Shown: in pieces, positions 33,415 through 42,605 of the stretch | How the letters are laid out: each line of letters begins with the position of its first letter | How positions within the stretch are numbered: the first letter of the stretch is position 1 | DNA from: Roseiarcus sp963820775 | GTDB taxonomy: Bacteria; Pseudomonadota; Alphaproteobacteria; Rhizobiales; Beijerinckiaceae | DNA: 64,000 bases | Reading direction: 5' to 3' | Assembly: GCA_963820775.1 (NCBI GenBank) | Contig: CAWGBF010000011.1 | Coordinates: 124,001-188,000, forward strand | The notes under the pieces: model-generated | The model's database searches: none | What the model saw: only the letters and a program-made list of their open reading frames with translations | Told to the model about the DNA's origin: nothing | Translations under genes and position numbers: made by a program

Positions 33415-33454
33415 TCGCGGGACGCGGTGGCCGCTCGCGGGACGCGGTGGCCGC
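33415..33454. repeat. 20-base tandem duplication in a gene-free gap
   Basis: TCGCGGGACGCGGTGGCCGC occurs twice in direct tandem (33415-33434 and 33435-33454). The gap 33269-33552 has no recognisable gene. Confidence 0.6.
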
Positions 33455-33552
33455 CGTGCCCGAACCGCAATTCGGAGACGTTATCCAGCACCCATCTTCC
33501 GGGACGGCTGCCCATTCTATTGCCTAGGTTTTGAGCACGCGGAGTTGCACTT

Positions 33553-33936
33553 TCAATCCGCTTGTTTTGGGCCGCCGATCGCGAAAAGATGCTTCACGCC
33601 GTCGTTCTCGGAATTGACCCCAGGTTGGACTTCCTGCCACGAGCCGAAACACCAAAGGTCCAAGCGGGGCTGCTTGCAGTCGGGGGTGACCGGGCCGGGG
33701 TCGCAGATGCAGTACTTGTCCGTATGCGGTGTGATTCCAGCCATTTCCTTTTTCTCGCCGGAGGGCAGTGCAAAATTGAGTTGGCCGCCGCCGCTCCGCA
33801 CGCCGATCTGGCACACATGCCCGGCCGGGGCGAGGCATGTGAAGGTCACGGCTTGCTGCGCCACCGCTTGTTGCGCGCCCCCAATCGCCGTCAGCAACAG
33901 GACGAAAAGCACAAGAGACGAAAGCACACTTCTCAT
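33553..33936 (-). CDS. small secreted cysteine-containing protein
   Basis: The 127-residue protein has a strong signal peptide (MRSVLSSLVLFVLLLTAIGG, cleavage near AVAQQA). The mature part has cysteines in FTCLAPAGHVCQIG, KYCICDPG, DCKQP and LWCFG, consistent with two or three disulfides in the periplasm. No domain is recognised. It lies head-to-tail with the HdeA-like gene upstream, separated by about 80 bases. Confidence 0.75.
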   Translation of the reverse strand: MRSVLSSLVLFVLLLTAIGGAQQAVAQQAVTFTCLAPAGHVCQIGVRSGGGQLNFALPSGEKKEMAGITPHTDKYCICDPGPVTPDCKQPRLDLWCFGSWQEVQPGVNSENDGVKHLFAIGGPKQAD

Positions 33937-34015
33937 AGGAATTGCCCCTCATTCATCGCTGCAAAAGCTTCCAGATTCTCGGCTCGCCGAGCCGAACGGG
34001 GTCGCGCCCCAGCCC

Positions 34016-34378
34016 CTATTCGACCTTGATTCCGTGGGCCTTGCGCATTTCGTTGAGCACGAACTCAATGGACTGGATGATCTTTTCGTCGGGACGTTCC
34101 TTGCAATGTTGGATCATGAGGTGCTCGGCCTCGCGGATGTTCTTCCAGTCGAGAAAATGCTTGTGCGCGAGGCCGTTGTACCAGCCGCTGTACCACGCGG
34201 TGAGGATGTTTGCGTCCTCCTGGTAGGTGTTAGCGAGCTGCGCGCAGGTTAGCGCCTGCATGTCGAGGTAGCCGTTCTGGTCCACGTAGGCGGATAGATC
34301 GACGGGATCAGCCTTGGCGAGGCCGACCGACGCGGCCACAGCGGCCGACAATAGCGCGAATAGAACCGTCCTTTTCAT
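34016..34378 (-). CDS. HdeA/HdeB family periplasmic protein
   Basis: The 120-residue protein from ATG 34378 (GAGGGAACG before it); an upstream in-frame ATG at 34432 has no signal peptide. The signal peptide MKRTVLFALLSAAVAASVGLA is followed by the HdeA fold: DMQALTCAQLANTYQEDANI with the first Cys, YSGWYNGLAHKH, and MIQHCKERPDEKIIQSIE with the second Cys, the conserved disulfide. HdeA/B are acid-activated periplasmic chaperones in enterobacteria; here a chaperone role is inferred from the family only. Confidence 0.88.
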   Translation of the reverse strand: MKRTVLFALLSAAVAASVGLAKADPVDLSAYVDQNGYLDMQALTCAQLANTYQEDANILTAWYSGWYNGLAHKHFLDWKNIREAEHLMIQHCKERPDEKIIQSIEFVLNEMRKAHGIKVE

Positions 34379-34534
34379 GTCGTTCCCTCGTTTCAATCTT
34401 GTCAATCTTGCGCGCCGACGGCGCTGATTCAAAGCGGCACCCTCTCCTCCGCCTTGCGACCGAAAAGGCAGGTCTATAAGGAGCTAAATAGAATGAGGCG
34501 CTGACGCATCGGAATGGCGCAACGGGACTAAATT

Positions 34535-35599
34535 TTGGCAGTTGGCGACAACTTGACGGCTCGGAGAGGTAAAGCGCCTCGCGGTCCTGGTCTTGTGACG
34601 CTTCGGATCGGCGGTTTGCGCGCGGCGATCGATCTCCTGAGCGATCTTGGCCACGATCCTGGGCCGGTCGTCCGGGCCTGCGGGCTGTCCCTCGATTTGT
34701 TCCGCGATCCCGAGAACGAGGCGCCGCTCGACGCGGCCCTGCAGCTGCTCTGCGCCTGCGCCAAGATTTCCAACCTTGCGCATTTCGGCCTCATGGCGGG
34801 CGCACGCAATGGACTTTCAACGCTAGGGCTCGTTGGCCACCTCGCGCAAACCGCGCCGAACGTGGGCGTGGCGATCGCGGACCTGATCGGCTTCCTTAAT
34901 GTTCACGACCGATTCGCGCGCGCCGACCTGACGACCGAGGGCGAAAACGCGATCCTGCGCTACATCTTCGATCGTCCGACTTCGCCGGGCGCCGATCACG
35001 TCTATGACGGCGTCCTCGCCGCGCTCACCAAAATGCTGCGGTCCCTGTGCGGGGACGATTGGGTTCCGACCCGCGTCACGCTGCCAAGACGCCCGCCGGC
35101 GAACGCCGCGCCGTACTTCCAACTCTTCAAGTCGGAGGTCCTATTCGGAGGGGATTTCGGTCGGGTGGAATTCCCCGCGCGCTGGCTGAAGCGGAGGCTT
35201 CCCGGTTCAAACGAAACGCTTCGACGCTACCTCAGCGAGCTGGTCCGCCAGGTGGGGCAGGCGTCCGGCTCCGAGGCCGATCGAGTCCGGCGGATTGTCC
35301 GCGTCCAGCTTGTCGGCGGAACGCCGAACGCTGACCAGGCCGCCGCCGCGCTCGGCGTCCATCCGCGCACCCTCGGGCGACGCCTTTTCGCGGAAGGTCT
35401 AACCTTCAGAAAGCTGGTCCAGGATCTGCGCTTCGAGATGGCTTCGGACCTGTTGACGAAATCGAATGCCCCGATGGCCAGAATTGCGGAGATGCTCGGC
35501 TATTCTGATCAGGCCGTTTTTTCTCGCGCCTTCTCCAACCGGTTCGGCCACCCGCCGTCGCGCCTCCGAGCGATGAAATACATCCATAATCCGATATAA
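34535..35599 (+). CDS. AraC family transcriptional regulator (arabinose-binding-like N-domain)
   Basis: The protein is about 354 residues if translated from TTG 34535, or 334 from GTG 34595, which I cannot decide. The N-terminal half (LRAAIDLLSDLGHDPGPVVR to LPRRPPANAAPYFQLFKSEV) is the OruR/ArgR-like Arabinose_bd domain; the C-terminal 100 residues are the double HTH (DQAAAALGVHPRTLGRRLF and SNAPMARIAEMLGYSDQAVFSRAF). PPSRLR is the usual end. The target is unknown; the divergent HdeA-like gene is a candidate. Confidence 0.88.
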   Translation: MAVGDNLTARRGKAPRGPGLVTLRIGGLRAAIDLLSDLGHDPGPVVRACGLSLDLFRDPENEAPLDAALQLLCACAKISNLAHFGLMAGARNGLSTLGLVGHLAQTAPNVGVAIADLIGFLNVHDRFARADLTTEGENAILRYIFDRPTSPGADHVYDGVLAALTKMLRSLCGDDWVPTRVTLPRRPPANAAPYFQLFKSEVLFGGDFGRVEFPARWLKRRLPGSNETLRRYLSELVRQVGQASGSEADRVRRIVRVQLVGGTPNADQAAAALGVHPRTLGRRLFAEGLTFRKLVQDLRFEMASDLLTKSNAPMARIAEMLGYSDQAVFSRAFSNRFGHPPSRLRAMKYIHNPI

Positions 35600-36095
35600 G
35601 AAGCGATGCCTACAGAAATGTTGCCAGCCCAAGAATACGGGGCCTGCGCGATCGCAAGTGAGACACATCTCCCGCGCCGTTCGCGCCGCGATCCCTTATT
35701 CGCGCATCGCGCCCAAGCGAAGGACCATGCGCAGATTGCGCGCTTGTCGGATCGACCGGCGCGTCCGCTAAGTCTTCCGTGCGCTAAGTCTTCAATGCAT
35801 GATTGCCCGTATTCACGCTTCAGCCTTTTGGACGCGACACTCGAATTGCAGGCTGCGGTTTGAGAGTCCAGCTTTGGGGGTAACCGTTCGCCAAACCGTC
35901 GGCAAACGACCGCCATTTTGGGCATTGCGGCCGTCCACTGCGTCGTCTTCGCACGGCAATCCACCTAGGGGCCACCGGCGCAAGCACGTGATTGAGTTTT
36001 GACCCTAGCCGAAGCCGAAGGCCGATAGAAGCTGCGCCGCCCTGTTTCCGAGCCGTTCAGCCGGACTCAACGCACCCCTGCCGTCGCGCTGCCGA
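35600..36095. other. gene-free stretch
   Basis: About 500 bases between the AraC gene and the sulfite-oxidase-like gene. The frames present lack homology and good starts. A tandem taagtcttccgtgcg/taagtcttcaatgca near 35769-35798 is the only structure noticed. Confidence 0.35.
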
Positions 36096-36903
36096 TCAAA
36101 TCCCCGCGTACCATTCATAGCCGCGGTCCTCCCAGAAGCCGCCGCGGCCGCGCGAGATTTTCGCGAAATCGTCGATCGCCTCGATGCGCATGATGTATTT
36201 GGCCATCTTGTAGCCGAGCTGACGCTCGACCCTCAGCCTCAACGGCGCGCCATGCTCGACCTTCAGCGGCGCGAAATTCATATCGTAAGCAAGGATGGTC
36301 TGCGGATGAAACGCGTCGATGAGCCCGATCGTCTCGTAATAGCGTCCGGTATTGTCGAGCGTTTGTTCGAGCGTATCGGCGCAGAAGAACGCGATATAGC
36401 GCGCCTGCGGCTTCAGGCCCGCGGCGGTGAGCACTTCCGACAATTGCGCGCCCTTCCACTGGCCGATGCAGCTCCAGCCTTCGACGCAATCGTGCCGGGT
36501 GATCTGCGAGCGGGAGGGCAGGGCGCGCAGATCGGAGAGCGAGAGCTTCATCGGCCGCTCGACAAGGCCGCCGACTTCCAGTTTCCAGTCCTTGAACCCG
36601 CCCTGGCGCAGCGCGACATATTGCGGATCCTCGGGATCGACGGAGCCGTTCGGCTTGAAATAGGACGAGATCGCGCCGGGCGGAAATTCCCGCGCCAGCG
36701 CCGTGTAGGGCCCGAGCAGGGCGCGCTGGGCGAACTTGGTCAAGGCCTCGGCTTTGTCCAGGATGTTGAGCGCCGCGGGCGAGCCGGTGTCGAAGCTGCA
36801 GGCCGATAGCGGCGCCGCCGCAGCGCCGAGCCCAAGGCCGATGAGAAGCTTGCGGCGCGTGAGGCTCGCTCGCGCCGGGCGGATGAGAGCGCTCGCCGCT
36901 CAT
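36096..36903 (-). pseudogene. sulfite-oxidase-like molybdopterin oxidoreductase (MsrP/SuoX fold), early frameshift
   Basis: The readable 215 residues (from MTKFAQRALLGPYTALA) contain the Mo-binding core: SQITRHDCVEGWSCIGQW, with the molybdenum-ligand Cys in HDCVEGW, plus HGAPLRLRVERQLGYKMAKY and a closing GFWEDRGYEWYAG. The N-terminus RRKLLIGLGLGAAAAPLSAC is a twin-arginine lipoprotein-like leader but lies one frame off ATG 36903, which overlaps the cytochrome stop as ATGA, so one base is wrong near 36865. It pairs with the cytochrome b upstream, as periplasmic Mo reductases or oxidases do. The substrate is not known. Confidence 0.85.
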
Positions 36904-37751
36904 TGCCGAGCCTCCTTGATCCGATAGCGGCCGGTGATCATGGAGCGCATGTTGTTGATCGGGCCTGAGAGGACCACCATTATGAGATGCACGATCAGGA
37001 ACAGAACGAGGTAGGCGGCAAGCAGGAAATGCACGGCGCGGGCCGCCTGGCGCCCATGGAACAAAGTGAGGAGCCAGGGGAAGGCCGCATCGACCGCGGG
37101 CGACATGGTCAGCCCCGCCAGGATGAGGATCGGAAAGGCGATCACGACGCTGAGATAAGCGAGCTTCTGCAGCACATTGTAGCGCAGCGCCTCGTCGCCA
37201 GTGGGAAACCGAAGCTGCAGGTGCTCAACGATCGCGTGCGGGATCGCTCTCAAGTCGGCGAGGCTCGGCCAGAGATCGCGAATGTGGCGGCTAAAGATGA
37301 GATTGGCGAAATAGAGGAGCCCGTTAAGCACCAGAATCCAGGCGAAGAAGAAATGCCAGCGCCTTCCCATCGCCAGGTCCTGGTAGGAGGGCAGCGTCGC
37401 CCAGGAGGGAAAGCCGCGCTCTTCCAGTTCGCCGTCATCGCCGCGCGATGCGCCAAGCACGCCGGTGGTGTTGAAGGCATGTCCGAAGATCGTCGTTACG
37501 CCCGCGGTCGCATTCCCATCGTCGTCGTGGCGGGCCGAGAGCGAGAAGAAGGGTCTCTCGAAGTTGGTCGTCTGCGCCCAGGTCAAGAGCGGGCTCGCGT
37601 TGAAGATCTGCATCCCGCTCATGAGCAGCACGACAAAGCAGACCGCATTGACCCAGTGGCAGATGCGCACCAGCGCGGAATGTCTGAAGACGAGCCGGCC
37701 CTCCGGCGCGGCGCGCACGGATAGGGCGGAGGAAAGTGCTGTCAAATCCAA
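36900..37751 (-). CDS. cytochrome b561/b6-type membrane subunit
   Basis: The 283-residue di-heme membrane protein has four or five helices. Heme-ligand candidates are His in FRHSALVRICHWVNAVCFVV (helix 1), WHFFFAWILVLNGLLYFAN, and HFLLAAYLVLFLIVHLIMVV. It passes electrons between quinone and the adjacent periplasmic molybdoenzyme, as YedZ/MsrQ or cyt b partners do. The start is TTG 37751 or TTG 37745, the latter better spaced from GGAG. Its stop overlaps the molybdoenzyme start by four bases. Confidence 0.85.
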   Translation of the reverse strand: MDLTALSSALSVRAAPEGRLVFRHSALVRICHWVNAVCFVVLLMSGMQIFNASPLLTWAQTTNFERPFFSLSARHDDDGNATAGVTTIFGHAFNTTGVLGASRGDDGELEERGFPSWATLPSYQDLAMGRRWHFFFAWILVLNGLLYFANLIFSRHIRDLWPSLADLRAIPHAIVEHLQLRFPTGDEALRYNVLQKLAYLSVVIAFPILILAGLTMSPAVDAAFPWLLTLFHGRQAARAVHFLLAAYLVLFLIVHLIMVVLSGPINNMRSMITGRYRIKEARQ

Positions 37752-37947
37752 GTCTCCAATACGCGAGCTAATGCCCCGATCGTCAATACGTTCCCAATTG
37801 GCCCGGCGTTTCGCGCTCGAATCATGATTTTTGTTTGGCGCCTTTTTTCAAACCCATGAAACCCAGTGAGGAGCGCTCCGTAACACTCTCACGCCAATTG
37901 AAGGCGGATGAGACAACGATCGGCTGGAACGATCAACGGAGACCAAC

Positions 37948-38520
37948 ATGAACGCCAAGCTTTTGTACTGCGCCGCGGCGCTCGCCGCCGGAATTGGCCT
38001 CGCCGCGCCTTCCTACACCCTGCCGGCCTTCGCCGAGATGACCAAGATGGTCGGCGGCGCGGCGATGTATCCGTCGAAGAACATCATCGAAAACGCCGTC
38101 AACTCGAAGGATCACACGACGCTCGTCGCCGCGGTCAAGGCCGCCGGCCTCGTCGATACGCTCGAAGGCGCCGGCCCGTTTACCGTCTTCGCGCCGACCA
38201 ACGAGGCTTTCGCCCATCTACCGAAGGGAACGGTTGAAACCCTATTGAAGCCCGAAAACAAACAAATGCTGACCACGGTCCTGACCTACCATGTCGTGTC
38301 CGGCCGCCTCACCGAGGCTGACATCGACGCCAAGATCAAGGAAGGCGGCGGCAAAGCCATGATGAAAACCGTTCAGGGCGAGGACCTCACCTTTGCCCGC
38401 GGCGCGGGCCATCTCTGGGTCATCGACGCCAAGGGCGACAAGGCCGAGGTCACGATCCCCAACGTGATGCAGTCGAACGGCGTCATCCAGGTGATCAACA
38501 AGGTTCTGCTCCCAAGCTGA
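37948..38520 (+). CDS. fasciclin-domain secreted protein
   Basis: The 190-residue product has a signal peptide (residues 1-29, ending LPAFA) and one FAS1 domain: KDHTTLVAAVKAAGLVDTLE, the H1 box GPFTVFAPTNEAFAHLP, LTYHVVSGRLTEADI, and the H2-like end NGVIQVINKVLLPS. Bacterial FAS1 proteins act in adhesion or matrix contact. The next two genes encode an ECF sigma and its anti-sigma, a frequent neighbourhood that suggests they control it. Confidence 0.93.
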   Translation: MNAKLLYCAAALAAGIGLAAPSYTLPAFAEMTKMVGGAAMYPSKNIIENAVNSKDHTTLVAAVKAAGLVDTLEGAGPFTVFAPTNEAFAHLPKGTVETLLKPENKQMLTTVLTYHVVSGRLTEADIDAKIKEGGGKAMMKTVQGEDLTFARGAGHLWVIDAKGDKAEVTIPNVMQSNGVIQVINKVLLPS

Positions 38521-38551
38521 GCCCTCCTCCTACGGCTCACGTGGAAGCAGC

Positions 38552-38582
38552 GGGCGGGCGCTTTTTTGGCGTCCGCCCTTTT
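38552..38582 (+). terminator. Rho-independent terminator after the fasciclin gene
   Basis: GGGCGGGCGC and GGCGTCCGCCC pair across a TTTTTT loop region, followed by TTTTC. It ends the fasciclin transcript before the sigma-factor gene. Confidence 0.55.
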
Positions 38583-38644
38583 CGCGTGCGCGAACCGCGC
38601 GCGGCCGGTTTGCGCCGGGCCCATGCGCTATTTAGGATGCCGGA

Positions 38645-39230
38645 ATGACGATCCGGGGAGGGGCGCCAGGCGAGCGAGCGCCGACTGGCGCCGGAGACGA
38701 TCTGACCCGCCTCTTGCGCCGCATCGCGGTGCGCGACGCGGCGGCGTTTGCGGCGCTCTACAGAGAGACAAGCGCGAAACTCTACGGAGTCGTCGCCCGT
38801 ATCTTGACCCGAGGCGACGTCGCCGCCGACGTCGCTTCAGGAGGCCTATGTGCGGATCTGGGAAAAGGCCGGCGACTTCGATCCCGTCAAGGGCTCGGCC
38901 CTCGCCTGGATGGCGACCATCGCCCGCAACCGCGCGCTCGACGAGGTGCGGCGCGTTCGCCCCGTGTCGCTCGAGGATCAGCCGGAGGGCTTCGAACCCG
39001 CAGCGGAGGAAATCGACCCGCTCGCCGCGCGTGAACGATCCGAAGAGCTCGCGGCGCTGGTCGACTGCCTCAAGGCGTTGGACGAGGAGAAGCGCGCGAT
39101 CGTGCTGCTTGCCTATTATCGAGGGTCGAGCCGCGAGGCGCTGGCGAAACGCTTCGGGCGGCCCGTGCCGACGATCAAGACCTGGCTCCATCGCAGCCTT
39201 GCGCAGCTCAGGGACTGCCTCAAGTCATGA
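38645..39230 (+). pseudogene. ECF RNA polymerase sigma factor (SigK-like), frameshifted
   Basis: ATG 38645 starts MTIRGGAPGERAPTG and region 2 (RDAAAFAALYRETSAKLYGV, VARILTRGDVAADV); the next residues LQEAYVRIWEKAGDF, with DPVKGSALAWMATIARNRAL, are in the following frame. One extra base at about 38834 accounts for it. Region 4 is intact (IVLLAYYRGSSREALAKRFG, PVPTIKTWLHRSLAQLRDCL). The stop overlaps the anti-sigma ATG by four bases. As drawn it would not make a sigma factor; if the base is an error it is a normal ECF19/SigK-type factor. Confidence 0.85.
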
Positions 39231-39937
39231 CGATTTCGCCCGACGACGACTTCGCTGCGGCCGAATATGCGCTCGGCACGCTCGACGCGAGCGAGCGGGC
39301 GGCGCTGGCGGCGCGGCGGCTGCGCGAGCCTGAGCTCGACGAGGCGATCCGCGCCTGGGAGGAGCGACTGGCCCCGCTTGCGGAAGCCGCGCCGGAGATC
39401 GAGCCTCCGCGCGACCTTCTGCCCGCGATCGAGGCGCGCATTCTGGGCCATTCGCCCGAAGCGCCGGGAAGCGTGGCGATTGTGGCGCTCGAGCGCACCA
39501 TCAGGCGCTGGCGTGGCTTGGCGATCGCAGCGTCGGTCATCGCAGCCGCGCTGGCGGTCGGATTTGTCGCCCGCGAGACGAGTAGGCAGGCAGCCCCGCG
39601 CGAATATGTGGCGATCCTGCAGAAGGACGCGGCCTCGCCAGCCTTCGCGGTAACGGTCAATCTCGACAAGCAGGAGCTGACGGTTCGCCCGGTCGCGGCG
39701 CAAGCTCCGCCCGGCAAGTCATACGAACTCTGGATCATCGACGCGAAACTTGGCGCTCCGCGTTCGCTCGGCGTTGTCGGCGACACGCCGCGCGGCGCGA
39801 GCCTGTCGGAATACGATCCTGCGGTCGTCGCAGATGCGACTTATGCGGTGACGGTCGAGCCGTCGGGCGGGTCGCCGGACGGAAAGCCGTCCGGGCCGCC
39901 GGTGTTCGTCGGCAAGCTCATTCCGGTCGCGCCTTAG
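39227..39937 (+). CDS. anti-sigma-K factor RskA-like protein
   Basis: The 236-residue membrane protein has an N-terminal cytoplasmic sigma-binding part (DDDFAAAEYALGTLDASERA), one membrane helix (GLAIAASVIAAALAVGFVA, about residues 95-113) and a periplasmic RskA C-terminal domain (FAVTVNLDKQELTVRPVAAQ, PPGKSYELWIIDAKLGAPRS, GGSPDGKPSGPPVFVGKL). It lacks the zinc HxxxCxxC motif, as RskA proteins do. It is translationally coupled to the sigma gene and probably holds it inactive until an envelope signal arrives. Confidence 0.9.
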   Translation: MTISPDDDFAAAEYALGTLDASERAALAARRLREPELDEAIRAWEERLAPLAEAAPEIEPPRDLLPAIEARILGHSPEAPGSVAIVALERTIRRWRGLAIAASVIAAALAVGFVARETSRQAAPREYVAILQKDAASPAFAVTVNLDKQELTVRPVAAQAPPGKSYELWIIDAKLGAPRSLGVVGDTPRGASLSEYDPAVVADATYAVTVEPSGGSPDGKPSGPPVFVGKLIPVAP

Positions 39938-40091
39938 GGCGCACCTCGCCGGTTTCTGTACAATCTTGCCGCGATTGGATACAGCGGCGCCCAAATTTGC
40001 GGCATGGACAGAATTGCGACGGTGAACTGAGCCGGCGGAAATCGCCCTCCGGACAATCGTTGAACCGCGGCCGGCGACCGTACCGCTGCTT

Positions 40092-40107
40092 TGGCACGAG
40101 CGTTGCA
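40092..40107 (+). promoter_or_regulatory. consensus sigma-54 (RpoN) promoter of the PotABCD-like operon
   Basis: TTGGCACGAGCGTTGCAG contains TGGCAC-N5-TTGCA, an exact match to the -24/-12 consensus with GG at 40093-40094 and GC at 40105-40106, correctly 12 bases apart. Transcription would start near 40118, some 25 bases before the potA-like start codon. No clear NtrC-type dyad was spotted in 39938-40090. Confidence 0.75.
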
Positions 40108-40142
40108 GACTTCGCCTCATACGGACAGTCAATCGTGAGGTG

Positions 40143-41152
40143 GTGTTGGAGCCGGCCGACCTCGAACTGATTCATCTCACCAAACGCTATGGCGCCGCGA
40201 CCGCGGTCGATTCGATCGATCTCAAGGTTCCGGCGGGCGCCTATTGCTGTCTGCTCGGGCCATCGGGCTGCGGCAAGACCTCGACGCTCAGAATGATCGC
40301 TGGTCACGAGGCCGCGACCGAAGGGGATGTCCTCATCGGCGCGACCAATGTTACCGAATTCCCACCGGCCAAGCGCGGCACGGCCATGATGTTCCAGAGC
40401 TACGCGCTCTTTCCCCATCTCTCCTGCGTCGACAACGTCGCTTTCTCGCTCAAGATGAAGGGGGTCGACAAGACGACGCGGCGCAAGAAGGCGATGGAGT
40501 TCCTCGAACTGGTCGCCATGACGCAATACGCTCAGCGGGTCCCCGCGCAATTGTCGGGCGGCCAGCAGCAGCGCGTCGCGCTGGCCAGGGCGCTGGTCAC
40601 CGATCCCCAGATTCTGCTTCTGGACGAGCCGTTGTCGGCGCTCGACCCGTTCCTGCGGGTGCGGATGCGGGCCGAGCTTCGCCGCTTCCAAAAGCAGCTC
40701 AACATCCCCTTCATCCACGTCACCCACGGACAAGACGAGGCCCTCGCCTTAGCCGACCTCGTCGTGGTGATGAATAAGGGCCGCATCGAACAGGTCGCCG
40801 CGCCGCGCGACCTGTTTGAGAAACCGGCGACGGAGTTCATCGCGCGCTTTCTCGGCGGCCATAACGTGATCGCGACGGAGCTGCGGTCCGGTCGCGGTGC
40901 GCGCCGACCGAATCACGCTACGCCGCAGCAGCAATGGCGCCGGGGGAAATGACGCGCGGCTCGTCGCGGCAGTGCGCGCGATCGAGTATCAAGGCGCGCA
41001 TTATGAGGTCGCGCTCGACCATCCCGGGCCATTCCGAACTGACCGCCCTCGTCAGCGACGAAAATTTCGCTGGCGCGCCGCTGAACGTCGGCGACAATGT
41101 CGCGGTTCTGTGGGCCGACAAGGATGTTCACGCGCTTGCCCGGGCGCCGTGA
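40143..41152 (+). pseudogene. polyamine-type ABC transporter ATPase (PotA-like), frameshifted near the C-terminus
   Basis: The ABC domain is intact: Walker A GPSGCGKTST (about residues 37-46), Q-loop FQSYALFPHLSCVDNVA, signature LSGGQQQRVALARAL, Walker B ILLLDEPLSALDPF and switch His in HVTHGQDEAL. After FLGGHNVIATE the TOBE domain continues in other frames as VAVRADRITLRRSSNGAGG, VRAIEYQGAHYEVALDHPG and SELTALVSDENFAGAPLNVG to a stop at 41152, so two one-base shifts (about 40887 and 41027) interrupt it. Start GTG 40143 (or 40140) follows GTGAGG. First gene of a four-gene uptake operon behind a sigma-54 promoter. Confidence 0.87.
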
Positions 41153-41200
41153 GGCTGATGGCGAATTGCGGGAACTAGCAGGAACGAAAAGGAGAGAGCG

Positions 41201-42496
41201 ATGTCGAAGAAGCATGCCAGGACAGCGAAAGGTCTCAGCCGCCGCGCTGTGCTTAAGGGAGCGGCAGGCCTCGCTGGCGCCGCGGCCGGCTCAGGAGCGA
41301 TCACCGGCTTCCCTTATGTCTGGTCTCAGGAAGACAAGGTGCTGCGTTATCTCGGCACCGCGGTCAACCAGTCGGACGACATCACCAAGAAGGTCAAACA
41401 AGACACCGGCATCACCATCCAGAACATCGTCGCCACCACCGATGACGTGACCAAGCGTGTCATCACGCAGCCGAATTCGTTCGACATTCTGGACACCGAG
41501 TACTTCAGCCTCAAGAAGCTCGTGCCATCGGGCAACATCCTGGCGATGGACGCCAAGAAGATCAAGGAATTCGACAACATCACGCCGGTTTTCACCAAAG
41601 GCCAATTGCCCAACGGCAAGGTGATCGGCGACCAGGGCACCGCGCCGAAGAAGGTGATGTTCCTCGAAGGCGAGCACTCGACTAAATTCTCAGCGACGCC
41701 GACGGAATGGGTGACGCTGATCCCGACCGTCTACAACGCCGACACGCTCGGCATCCGGCCGGACCTCATCAAGCGGCCGATCGAGCACTGGTCCGAATTG
41801 CTCAATCCCGAATTCAAGGGAAAGGCGGCGATCCTCAACATCCCCTCGATCGGCATCATGGACGCCGCGATGGTGGTCGAATTGCTCGGCAAGTACAAAT
41901 ATCCCGACAAGGGCAACATGACGAAGCCCGAGATCGACATGACCATGGGCGTGCTCACCGAAGCCAAGAAGAACGGCCAGTTCCGCGCCTTCTGGAAGGA
42001 CTTTAATGAGAGCGTCAACCTGATGGCGTCGGGCGAGACGGTCATTCAATCGATGTGGTCGCCGGCGGTAACCGCCGTGCGCACCAAGGGCATCCCCTGC
42101 ATCTTCCAGCCGCTGAAGGAAGGCTATCGCTCGTGGGCTTCCGGTTTCTGCATGTCCAAGGGCGTGACGCCGAAGCAGGCAGACATGGTCTACGAATTCG
42201 TCAACTGGTATCTGTCGGGATGGGCGGGCGCCTATCTCAACCGGCAGGGCTATTATTCGGCGGTCTTGTCCACCGCCAAGGCCAATATGGAGCCCTACGA
42301 ATGGGCTTATTGGATGGAAGGCAAGCCGGCCGAAAAGGACATCCATGGGCCTGATGGGTCGCTGCTCGAAAAGGCGGGCGCGACCCGCGACGGCGGCTCC
42401 TACGATGAACGCATGGGCAGCGTCGCGTGCTGGAACGCGGTCATGGACGAGAACGACTACATGGTCCGCAAATGGAATGAGTTCATCGCCGCGTGA
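41201..42496 (+). CDS. PotD-like ABC transporter substrate-binding protein (Tat-exported)
   Basis: The 431-residue periplasmic solute-binding protein of the spermidine/putrescine (COG0687) group has a twin-arginine signal GLSRRAVLKGAAGLAGAAA (residues 11-29). Domain blocks: FDILDTEYFSLKKLVPSGNI, GTAPKKVMFLEGE, VTLIPTVYNADTLGIRPDLI, WSELLNPEFKGKAAILN, ASGETVIQSMWSPAVTAVRT. The acidic polyamine-site residues are not obvious, so the ligand may be another N-compound. GGAGAG precedes ATG 41201. It is flanked by the ATPase and two permeases. Confidence 0.92.
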   Translation: MSKKHARTAKGLSRRAVLKGAAGLAGAAAGSGAITGFPYVWSQEDKVLRYLGTAVNQSDDITKKVKQDTGITIQNIVATTDDVTKRVITQPNSFDILDTEYFSLKKLVPSGNILAMDAKKIKEFDNITPVFTKGQLPNGKVIGDQGTAPKKVMFLEGEHSTKFSATPTEWVTLIPTVYNADTLGIRPDLIKRPIEHWSELLNPEFKGKAAILNIPSIGIMDAAMVVELLGKYKYPDKGNMTKPEIDMTMGVLTEAKKNGQFRAFWKDFNESVNLMASGETVIQSMWSPAVTAVRTKGIPCIFQPLKEGYRSWASGFCMSKGVTPKQADMVYEFVNWYLSGWAGAYLNRQGYYSAVLSTAKANMEPYEWAYWMEGKPAEKDIHGPDGSLLEKAGATRDGGSYDERMGSVACWNAVMDENDYMVRKWNEFIAA

Positions 42497-42552
42497 GGTT
42501 GACCTTGCCTTCTCGGAACGCGTTCGCGCCGCCAGATCCTAATCGCCCCTTC

Positions 42553-42583
42553 CTCTCCTCTCCCGCCTGGCGGGGGAGGGGAG
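42553..42583 (+). promoter_or_regulatory. stable hairpin between binding-protein and permease genes
   Basis: CTCTCCTCTCCCGCC and GGCGGGGGAGGGGAG form a 13-15 bp GC stem in the 109-base gap, without a T-run. In ABC operons such hairpins commonly protect the upstream binding-protein mRNA from 3' decay. Confidence 0.45.
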
Positions 42584-42605
42584 CGGGAAAGTTCGGCTTC
42601 GAGGA

